From Bolinopsis microptera (Eukaryota; Ctenophora; Tentaculata; Lobata; Bolinopsidae), in assembly GCF_026151205.1 (NCBI RefSeq), contig NC_087073.1, positions 11,386,636-11,434,577 on the forward strand: DNA of 47,942 nucleotides, read 5' to 3'. The notes below the pieces were generated by a model, which was not told the DNA's origin, did no database searches, and was given only the letters and a program-made list of their open reading frames with translations. A program made the position numbers and the translations under genes. Shown here piece after piece: positions 21,018 to 31,500 of this stretch. Numbering within the stretch: position 1 is the first letter of the stretch; every line of letters starts with the position of its first letter.

Positions 21018-22056
21018 CTAGTTGAGCATGCAGAACATGAACACAGCCAGATCGTAGTATGCTGACTCCCCCATACCATGCTTCATCTTCTTCCTCCACA
21101 CTTCCCAGTGTTCTGTACTATCCACGTGCACTGATATAATTCCTCCATCATCTACTAGCTTTTCTGCAATATCTTTCAGCAGCTGGGGTTGTAAGATTTT
21201 TCAATAATAAGAGCAATTCAATAACCACATGTGTCGTTATTACAGAAAAAACTTGCAAGAGATACGATTATGTTTATACATATCTAGCTTACCTCAATAT
21301 CGGAGAGATCAAAGTCAATTCCATCAAAGTCTGCTTGTGACCCCTCACCGATTCTTGGTCGGACAGTACCTGGACAGTACCTGTACATCGTGTCAGCTGA
21401 TCGTCTCTCTCTAGATTCGAGGTCTGAAATTATAATTTATTTGTATACTAAATGGTGTATATATATAAGGTATATACTGGTCCTTACATACCCTGTTATG
21501 TGGGTACGACCTTTATTACGACGAAACTTACAATGATCTGTAAGGGTTTTGTTTCCAGAGGTAATTCCAGGGTACTTGATCTTGAAGGCCATGAGATTCA
21601 GATAGTTCAGGACATTGTTCTCTGCAACATTGGTTGCACAACCACAGATATCAGACTCAGGGTCCAGTAGTCGTTTTACCAATCTGTACTGTTCGGCGGC
21701 GCTGTCCCAGACCTCAGCCATATGAAAAGCGTGGGTCAGTTTATCGAGGGTGTTGTAATTGGTGAGACCCCACCAGGTTCTGTTCATGTTCCTCATCACC
21801 TGTGCAAATATTAATTGGTCAGTATCAAGGTGCCGGGAGTCTTATTTCAGGACTGAAGAAATTTATTATTCAAGTAGTCGGACGATAATGCCTAACTACG
21901 ACTCCTAAACTACAAGGTTCAACGTATCTCCCTCGTTACTGTTCGCCACACTTACCAAGTCGAATGTCTTCATGCTCTGTGTCGAGAAGTCTTCATCATA
22001 CCCTGCTAAAGGTGCAATGGGTAGAATCCTCGTGTCGCTCATCAGATCCATATTTA
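21018..22056 (-). CDS. secreted protein copy 2, exons 3-6
   Basis: Exons in coding order: 22056-21956, 21799-21532, 21423-21293, 21182-21018. They match exons 3-6 of the gene at 12132-14363, with the same splice positions and open frames. Exons 1-2 lie across the giant transposon at 40341-39943. The fifth exon is 15 nt shorter and its middle is rewritten: the Asp/Tyr-rich stretch of copy 1 is replaced by a Y-R-Y-C-P-G-T-V-R-P-R segment carrying an extra Cys. The other exons differ by few residues. The shared stop and W-W-G, C-G-C and N-R-T marks are kept. If the 17.9-kb intron is spliced correctly, the gene can still encode a full-length secreted protein. Family unknown. Confidence 0.7.
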
Positions 22057-22155
22057 CTGAAATATCTTAAATAATGTCGTTCACTTCACTAATTTTATTG
22101 GGAAACCCACTCACATTATCTAATAGCATGCATTATGGTGGTCATTGGCCACAAC

Positions 22156-22439
22156 TAGTGTATGTACTAAGAGCATCAACTTGCGGGTGAACATTTTATG
22201 TCTCAAAACCCAACATATTATACATCATTGGAAAGGTCTCATTGAGTAGAGTCGTTTGGTACCAAGTTTTAGGCAAATGGCTGTTCCTAGCGAAAGTTAT
22301 AGCCCGTCAAAGTCCCAAAAATGGTTAATTTAGAAAATGGGGCGGGGCATCGTGTTTTTAAAGTTTTTGACGAATTTTTTTTACAGCATATTGTTTATCA
22401 CATTTTTTTACACAAGATTTGCTGTATGCCGTAATTTTA
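22156..22439 (+). repeat. left terminal inverted repeat of the giant element
   Basis: It pairs with 39593-39876 in inverted orientation. Both begin TAGTGTATG at the outer edge and end at GCCGTAATTTT inside. The two ends differ at about ten positions, including TTAGGC/TTGGGC and CAAAGTCCC/CAAAGTTCC. Confidence 0.93.
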
Positions 22440-23039
22440 TTTTTTGATATTTTAATCAAAAATAATTTTTATTTGGATTTAAAAGTACGCGCTACGCCGC
22501 GCAGTTAGAAATCGCAATAAGGAGATTTTACCAAATTTTTTGTTGCGCAATTTTTTTTCTCATATCAAATTTACATGCTCATGTCGCATTTTCGGTTGCA
22601 TCAAATTCAGCTGACGTCCACAACATGAAGTTTAAATGATCACACTGTGAAATTGGTTTGAAAGTATAATGCAAATATTCTTAGTTCTGGATAGTAATAG
22701 TATGTATACACTTAAAGGAAGAATCCAGGGTTTTCCCTATACTATCCAGTATTGTCGACTGTTTTACAAATTTGAAGATATGGTTGAATTTACTGTTGTT
22801 AATGTTTATTGCTCTAGTCTGATGTATGCAATGGAATCACGATGATTGGTATCTATCTAAAAACATATATAATGTGTAATGCAATTCATTATAGAATAAA
22901 TGCAATTAGAAGTATCAATACCAGTTCTTATCTTACTAGAAACATGAACTGAAAGCTATAATACTAAGGAAAGCTATAAAGCACAGTTACAAAGTGTAAC
23001 ACTCTACTCACCACAGTAGAGTTCAGGGTGACTTTGCTA
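22440..23039. other. left subterminal region of the giant element
   Basis: AT-rich with a GCGCTACGCCGCGC word near 22490. I see no coding frame, RNA gene or repeat. Confidence 0.45.
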
Positions 23040-23516
23040 AAGGGGAAAGATTGGTTAGAACAGTTAAGATCCTCCGTAGTCCTTAGTGGTTTTCTAATTA
23101 TCCTCATTCTGCGTGTCATGATATGGATGCCCTTGCAGAGGAGGTGCTGGGATGTTTCTGCTTCTCCTGAAAGTGTCCACAATCTTGTGTCTCGAAGTTG
23201 ACGTTGTTAAACTAGTGGGCTGTGATCTATCCTGACAGTGGCCATGTCAGCCATCTGATGTGAGTTCCAGAAAAATTAAAATACCTGTATTTATGTTTGT
23301 GAAGGAACATCTCAAGTGTGATTTTCCTTTGTCACTGAGTTTGGCCTAATTGGGAGAAAGGGTTCTGGTCCTATGGGGATGTTGTTGGATTGATCATCCC
23401 TTGCTAATTCGTCCGCTAGTTCTTTACCGTTACTCCTTCATGCCCTGGAACATCCAAGTTCTACTCGATGTGAATACCTATTGAATTGAGTTGGTCTGAG
23501 ATGTTCAGAACGAACC

Positions 23517-23777
23517 CAGGCACGTAGACAGGGGGGGGGGGGGGGGCTAGTGTCCCCTAGACCGTAGGAAATGTCAAAATCTATTTTGCAAAATTTTCCG
23601 GGGCCTGCGCCACCCTAGCCCCCGCCAAGTGGCTCCGCCCCTGGGCCCCGCTGGGCCCTGTGCCCCCAGACCTCCGCCACAGCTTGCTCGCTTTGCTCGC
23701 TGCGCAGCTGGAATGGACGCGTTGGCTCGCCGACAGGCCCCCCCCCCCCCCAAAGAAAAATCCTGGCTACGTCCCTG
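23517..23777. mobile_element. hAT-type MITE nested in LINE copy A
   Basis: Ends CAGGCACGTAGACAGG and (reverse complement) CAGGGACGTAGCCAGG, with perfect 8-bp duplications AACGAACC at 23509-23516 and 23778-23785. LINE copy B has the single unduplicated AACGAACC at about 30010-30020, an empty site. The interior is G/C-run rich and non-coding. The 92-codon minus-strand frame at 23615-23893 runs across the insertion edge and is not a gene. Confidence 0.92.
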
Positions 23778-24835
23778 AACGAACCTGGAGTTAAAACTGG
23801 TGCTGTTAGGCGCTTTAAATGCAGCCTGGGAATCTGAGAGGAATTAATGATTGATGGGGATCCTAAGTTATCATTAGTCCAGATACTTGCCATGTGTAAT
23901 GCAAATAGTGGGTACTATTTTCTCAATGAAAGTAAAGGAGGATTGTCTGTCCTGTATTGTTACCATCTAACGTTGGGCTAACAAATTGAATCCAAAGTTT
24001 GAGTAATGCATTCGTTAAAATTTTGATGTCCTAATATTTGCATCCCTGAGGCATTGCATTGTTGTTTGTTCCTGGTCCGATTATGCTTTAGTGAGCTATG
24101 CTGTCCACCAGGGTACTGTAGATCTAAGGGTTCCCCGTGTAATGTGACAGGCTATGATAGAGCATCTCTGGAGGATGTCCAAGATGAACTGTTTTCGAAC
24201 GTTAAGAACTTCTGCTGTATAAACTGATTAGAACCAGTAATGGTGTCAGTCGAACTCTGCTGCTATTAGATGATTGTAGAGCAGTTTGTCACACTTCAAT
24301 GAAGAGTGTGGCAAAGCTAACCCGGTCCCCTAATCCTAGGTTAAATGTGATGGCCTCAAGATGAGCCCTTAGCTGTCTAGCTGAGATGACCTGGAATATG
24401 GTTACTGGAGGGAGAAGTGCTAAGGATTCTCGCTATCAGTGTGTCCTCACTCCTCATAGTCAGAGTGAGAGATTTGACATCCCTAACTCTGTCTTATCAC
24501 GAGCCTGTGTCTAGCGTGTGTCAGCCCTTATGCATTACCTATCTTAACTGAAAAAGACCTGAAAAGTGGTTACTTGAGGGAGTGCAAAGACTACTAATTA
24601 TCAGTGTGTCTTTGTAGTCAGAATGAGCGAATTGGAATCCGCAGCTCTGTGGTGGGTGACTTCGTTGGGACCTAAAAGCCGAAGGAGAATTTCTTGGTGA
24701 TTTAATAGCTCTTAGAGCTAGGTATCTTTGTCTAACGTGTCGTCATTCGTGCGTGTACTATCTGGTATCCTGATATCTGAAAGAGAAATTTCCTGATGCT
24801 TGGTAGCTGTTAGTGTCGACTTCCTAGTTCCTGGT

Positions 24836-24990
24836 AACTTTGAGTTGGCAAGTCCCAACCTTTGTACTCAACAAGAGAGCACACCACCCGTTACTGCCAA
24901 CCAGGCCACATGGGAACTTTGAGTTGGCAAGTCCCAACCTTTGTACTCAACAAGAGAGCACACCACCCGTTACTGCCAACCAGGCCACAC
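24836..24990. repeat. 79-bp tandem duplication in LINE copy A
   Basis: The block starting AACTTTGAGTTGGCAAG at 24836 is repeated from 24915. Copy B near 31013 has it once. Confidence 0.85.
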
Positions 24991-25021
24991 CACGCTGAGG
25001 TTCGGAGAGGATTTCGTGACC

Positions 25022-25556
25022 CTTAGACTAAAGTTATATGTATGACCACACCCTTTATCTCACTTGTTTTAAGATATCTCTGCTTCTGATAAGAGCTAAA
25101 CTTTCGTCTTGTGTATTTAATTTTAAATGATCATGGTTTTAGAGTCTTCAGACTTCGGGTTGTTGTGTTTTCAGTTCAGACCCCATTTTTACACTCTCAC
25201 GAGCATCGATTGACACACTTCATACAAGATATCTCAGCTTCGGTCTTTTGATGGGAAATAAGTGGTCATCTTGGTCATTACAATGGTTAGAATCATCTCA
25301 ACGAGATAAACAAATTGCTTGATAATTTCGTCATTTTAGTTTTACATAGGTTTGGCGCCATCGTTTTAGAGCATATTCTTGATTTCATGACCTATAGTAA
25401 CATAAGATAATGAAGTTTCTAAAATTTTGACAAACACGAGTATAAGCAAATCAATGTTAATTGATCAATGATGATTATGTTGTAATATAATGACCACATA
25501 ATTTTTTCTTTCGTGAATTTTCACATCCTTTCAAGACCTACTTTTCAGCATTTTTG
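25022..25556. other. 5' flank of the giant-element gene, with a dispersed repeat
   Basis: About 25195-25320 shares a diverged repeat with 47563-47690 (landmarks AAGATATCTCAGCTTC and GGTCAGAATCATC). The rest should contain the promoter of the gene at 25557. A possible splice acceptor (TACTTTTCAG) ends at 25548, so an upstream non-coding or short coding exon cannot be excluded. Confidence 0.5.
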
Positions 25557-28500
25557 ATGGACATTAGGATTCGAAAGATATGTCCAATTTGTAAGACGAC
25601 AGGACGTAAACCGCTTATTGTCGGAAATGATACTGGTAATTCTACAATAGCAAAGAACCTCCTATCTCATCACGTGAACCACGGGAGTGACATAGACCTT
25701 TATGAGATGGGATGGAGCGGTTTACGTGACGACCACGAGTCGATAGCCAACTTTTTGAACGAAATCAAAGCATCCTTTCACCAAGCATGCAAAAAACGTT
25801 ACCAGAAGAAAAACGAGACAGCTACCGCTTATGCCCCCATAGCGGCAGCTTCTCAATTAAACGAGGAAGAAGTTATCCAGCAAGTCCAAGCCCTTCAGAA
25901 TACCCTAGAAAACAGCAATGATTTAGCAGCAGTAGGCAATCCAATTGTTGCTACAGAAGATGAAGTAGAAGAAAGTGACTCGGCCAATACCCCCTCAAGT
26001 GAAGCAAGCCAATGGACACCAGGGAAACGGCTTATCGAAGATGAGGACCTTCCAAGCACTCCAAAACGTCCATGTCACTTACGACGAGTGAGGCTGATGA
26101 GAGCATTGCTTGCTAAGATAGAAAAAGGAGGAATTTATTCCCGCACTCAGCTCTTTAGTTTGTTTAATGAACTTGTATCATCAACTCTATCAGATAGATA
26201 CAAGGACGAAGAACTTTTTCACAATGAAATATCATTTTTGTCTTCCGTGAAGACGCATATAGGAACAGAAATTGTAATTGAACATGATGGGTCGTGGCGT
26301 TATGTCATGATCTGTTCAAAACAAAACCTTCATGGTATCATGAAGCAAGCCTTTGAGAAGGAGCAGGACAGTAACTCTATTCATGTCGACCTCCAACTTG
26401 TGCGGAACTCGATTGTTAACTGCACATCAGGCGGTAGATTCGCTGGATCGTTTTCCGAGGACATCATTGAACAAGTTTCTGCTCCAGTAGATCTTCGAAA
26501 GACGGTCAGCTACTTGTGTTACGGGGTGTCTGACGTGGAGTCTTTTGATATTTTGAGTATATCAAACTCAATCTATTACAATCATCGGAAAAGACCTGAT
26601 GTTCTAAAAATGGTAAGTTACATTTGAATAATATTGTAATGTTGTAATATGCTTCCATCACTCCTGTAAGGAGTAGATGATATGAAACATAACAAATGAT
26701 GTTCAAATCTTATTTGCAACACGACCGCAAAACTTTCCATAAACAGTATAACCTAAAATACATCCGTTTGTTCTGACCAGCAATTTAATGAACGATTCAA
26801 TAGTTTCTCATTTACTTTCCATCCAGGACCCATTGTATAGAAGGAGGGCTGCTGAGCACGAGACCAGTACAACTCATTATATGAGTTTGAAGTTATACGG
26901 AGACACTCAGCGAGCTTCCGTCATGGATCCTCTGACTGCTACTGGACAGGTTAGGAAGTCTATATTTTAATTTACTATTTCGTTTTAATGACCGCGTCTT
27001 GAAACGATACCGCGTATGTAGTTGGATTGACCACAAATAATTAACTTTGTAAATTTTTACTTTAATAAGAAGCTGCATAGCGTATATCGATATATTTTAT
27101 TTCATTAAAATTATTAACCAACTGTAAGTATTATTTTCATTTTCAGGTATGTCATTTTAGGAGAGATAGGATGATGGTCATATCCTTGGCAGAACTCTCA
27201 GCCAAGACGTATTCTAAGAACAAGGTGGTCTCTCCATTGAACTGTCGGATGGGACTGTTCCATATTCACGGAAAAGACAACTTGGACAGCAACGTCGCCA
27301 GCAGGATTGCTTCTGAGCACTTCCACGGAACATCAATGTCTGTTTTCCAGTTCCCAACGCAAGGTAAGAAGTATATGCAGGTATTGACGCCAAAATTCTT
27401 ACATGATACCTGATAAAAGTTGGCTTTTATAAGAAGTTTAAAACAACTCGGTACGAAGAGCCAACAATATTCTCCCGAAATGATGATACCGTCAGCCGCT
27501 TTTGCCCCGATGAATTAGTAGCCTCATGCGTAACCGTATTGCTATTATGTTTAAAACTAAATATTAAGATGTTTCTATTGACACTGTTTTTAGATAATTG
27601 TGGTACCACCATGGAAACAGCGGAATATGTGGAAGTAAAAGAGGTAACAACACCTCTACCTGATTACTTTTCCTATGATCCCTGTAAAGAAACGTTTATT
27701 CCGAAAACATACAAACTTGATTCTGTTCAACGTGGAGAGTGTCGAGAATTGAACACAGAAGCAAAGGTATTGGTAACATAGAAACATTTATCAAGACGTA
27801 CATTAAAGTATACATTAAAATATATTAAATTAATATAGTATCTTGTGGACATATCTTGTGGATTATTGTGAGGGGCAACATACGAGAGTGGAAAAATGTT
27901 CCGAAAATTTGCCTAAAATTTCTTAATGCGTGGAAAATTTGACACATAGTGCGGCTTGGGAGCGGCAAATATTTGGAATATGCGGCAAATGCGAACCTGC
28001 AACGAATTTTAAGCAGATATTTCTGTGTGTTGGAAAGCTACCCACAAATTATTGCAGGAGGTAATTTTAACTATTCTTTCTAAAAAATATGTCAGCTTGA
28101 AGTTAAAGAGCTTTAGTTAATTTGAATAAAAATCAAATATATATACAGTCCTCAATAGTTTGCTTGTGAATGTCTTATAATGGTGAGATATCCCCTGTTT
28201 AGTGAAAAAGTTAACCTTTTTGGGAGCCGTCGATATACTGTAAGAATCAGACGGTGGCGGTGCAAGACGTTTGAAAACGATCCATAATTGGAAATCAATT
28301 GGTTTAAAGACAGTTAATTGGACATAATTTGTAACTGATTCTCCTTATTTTGAAATTTACCCAGAATATAACGATAGATTGAACTTGGTTTTTATAACTT
28401 CAATTAAATGAAAAATGTGCCTTAAGTGTGAAGCACTGAAGCTGTGCCAAAAATGTGAGAAACGACTGATACTGCTAGAAACGGCTTACAGTGGGAAACC

Positions 28501-31500
28501 GCTAAAAGTAAAATGCGATTCTGTAGCCGTCTCATTTATATGTTGCCTCTGATCATTTTACCCTACTTTAATCTTCTCGGAAGACGGACACTTTATACTG
28601 AAGGATAAACGTCTAGTCGAATTGGTGATGGTTTTTACTCCCGATCCGCTGGATACGTCTTCTCACGCATCTCCAAATTTTCATTTTTCTTTGTTACTTT
28701 AAACGATTAACTGTTGCTCCCAATCAGATCCAGGAAGCTCGTGTAAAGGAGATAGCTTGGTTGAACTCTGTGTGTGCAGCATCTGAAGATTCTAACGTTA
28801 TCACTTGGGGAGTGTTTCACTCTCAAACATCAAGCGCTCCTACTAAAACCATCGTTGGGACATACCCCCTACAAAAAGAATCTCCGACTTCCCACACTAT
28901 GATGAGACACACGATCGATATTGCCAAGTATGTTCTTTTTGACAGAAAATGTCTGTCTAACCGAGTAACTGTGTATTGTATTATTATTTGTGCAGTATAT
29001 ATATATACATATATATCAACACCGACTTTTAATGTGTAGGAGTACAGCTACAAAATATATATATATAATATATGCACTTTGGTATATTTTTTAAGTATAA
29101 GTGGTACAGTGAAATTAAGTTCATGAAATAAAGTTTCGTTTCAAGAAACTCTCTCTCTCTCTCTGTTTTGGTCAACGGTTTCTGGCCTCCTAGTGAAGAG
29201 GGAGGCCTTCTCGCCGTGCCCACAGAGTGTGACTCCTGCTAGCCACACTCCAGGACTCCCTAAGTATATACAAAAACATAGAATAATAGATATCAACGCA
29301 ACAGACCTCTGGAGTCTCGAAGCTGTTACTACCTTGCTCAGAGCAAACCCACTTCAGATGTTCTTCTTTGGCGGGCAGGCGAGGGACTTCCGAGCATGGT
29401 CCACACCTGAATATGTGTCACTATCTGGGATGGTCCTGTGTGGGTCTAGTGTATGATTGTTTATGAACCTTGGTGTATGTCCTAGATGCTTATCCAAATA
29501 GATCGTCTCTGTCAAACCTTGTTGACTGTTCCACGAATTTGATAATGTGGTCGAGTTTACTATTGATGAGTTCCTCAATTGTTAGGATGGGTTTACCAAA
29601 TATCCTCATTCTAGTTGTCATCAGCTGGATGCATTCACATAGGAAGTGTTGTGATGTTTCTGCTTCCCCTGGGCAGTGTTCACAGTCTTGTGTTTCGAAA
29701 TTGGAGTTGTTTGCTACCGTCTGGAAGTATGCTAGTGGGCTGTGTCCTGATAGTAGCCATGTTAGCCATCTGATGTGAGTACCTGTGATGTTAATTTTCT
29801 TGTACCTGTTTTTGTTGAGGAAAAATGTTAGTGGGGTTTTTCCTTTATCACTGAGTGCCACCTGTTTATACTTCTTGATATGGAGATTGAAGAGGTAATC
29901 TTTTATTTGGGTGTTGATTATAGTTCTTTACCGTATACTCCTTCATGTCCTGGAACAAAGTTCTACTCGATGCGAAAACCTAGCGAGTTGAGTTGGTCTG
30001 AGATGTTCAGAACGAACCTGGAGTTAAAAGTGGTGCTGTTAAGGGCTTTAAATGCAGCCTGGGAATCTGAGAGGAATTTATGATTGATTGAGATCCTAAG
30101 TTATCATTAGTCCAGAAACTTGCCATGTATAACGCAAATAGCGGGTACGATTTCCTCAATGAACCTGAAGAAGGAATATCTGTCCTGAATTGATACCATG
30201 TAACGTCGAGCTTAAAAATGAATCAAAAGTTCGAGTAAATCGTTAAACGTTGTATGTCCTATTTGCATCCCCTAAGCATTGCATTGATGTTTATTTCTGG
30301 TCCGGTTAGCTTTGCGTCTCAGAAATAAAGAGGTCCACTATGCTTAAAGAGCTAAGCTGTCCACCAGGGTACTGTAGATCTAAGGGTTCCCCGTGTAATG
30401 GGGCAGGCTGTGATAAAGCATCTCTGCAGGATGTCCGAGATGAACTGATTCGAGTGTTGAGAACTTCCGCTGTAGAAACTGAATAGAACCAGTAAGGATG
30501 TCAGTCAAACTCTGCTGCTACTAGATGATTGTAGAGCGTCCAGTCACACTTCAATAAAGAGTGTGGCAAAGCTAACCCGGTCCCCTGAAAAGTGGTTACT
30601 GGAGGAAGAAGTTCCAGGAATTCTCGTTATCAGTGTGTTCTCGTAGTCAGAGTTGAAATCCCTAATTTTGTCTTATCACGAGCCTGTGTCTAGCGTGTGT
30701 CAGCATTAGCTGTCTTAACTGAAAAGACCTGAAAAGTGGTTACTGGAGGGAGGAAGTGCCAAGACTACTCATTATCAGTGTGTCCTTGTAGTCAGGATGA
30801 GCGAATTGGAATCCCTAGCTCTGTGGTGGGTGACTTCGATGGGACCTGAAAGCTGAAAGAGAATTTCCTGGTGATTTAATAGCTCTTAGAGCTAGGTATC
30901 TGTGTCTAACGTATCGTCATTTGTGTGTGTACTATCTTGTAACCTGATATCTGAAAGAGAAATTTCCTGGTGCTTGGTAGCTGTTATTGTTGACTTCCTG
31001 GTTCCCATGGGAACTTTGAGTTGGCAAGTCCCAACCTTAGTACTCAACAAGAGAGCACACCACCCGTTAGTGCCAACCAGGCCACACCACGTGGAGGTTC
31101 GGAGAGGATTTCGTGACCCCGTTTCAAGAAACAAACATTATATTAACCCAACTTAACCAGGAAACCTTACAGGAAAACAACGGCCTTCTTAAATCCGGGA
31201 CAAGTGACAGTTGACGTATCTGATGAGCCACTGTATGCCCGATGTAAAGAGATCCAGTGGTTTTACCCGCAGCAATACGGGAAATCTACTTACTTTCCAT
31301 TGATGGGCGGCTTTCATATCGAGAAGGTAAGATAAGAGAGTTTACCTTGTTTGCCTATTTTGGTTTCATGTCTTTGTTTTTATATTCAACAGCATTTTTC
31401 CACTGAACACTGCCCATCACAACACTGCACGATCAATATCGATAATATCGTTAGTCAAAAATTGTTATTTAACGCTGCATATCTTTTCTCTTTGGACCTT

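Larger units (their letters stand above)
23040..25021 (-). mobile_element. RT-less LINE derivative, copy A
   Basis: On the minus strand, from high to low coordinates, it keeps a 5' end identical to copy B (GGGTCACGAAATCCTC), a segment reading V-P-W-W-T-A that resembles the conserved P-W-W before LINE reverse transcriptases, and then an RNase H-like part containing L-N-S-I-G, V-P-G-H-E-G-V and E-L-A-D-E-L-A-R. The Cys/His end with E-T-S-Q-H-L-L-C comes last. The reverse transcriptase, which should lie between P-W-W and RNase H, is missing. Copy B has the same layout. Several stops and a nested MITE (23517-23777) show decay. A 79-bp tandem duplication lies at about 24836-24990. The exact 3' edge and a target duplication were not found. 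Confidence 0.7.

Noticed and set aside
29470-29778. Plus-strand 102-codon frame in intron 5
   Set aside because: It is the shadow of the minus-strand LINE C-terminal frame, which has recognisable Cys/His and L-L-S-G-H motifs.
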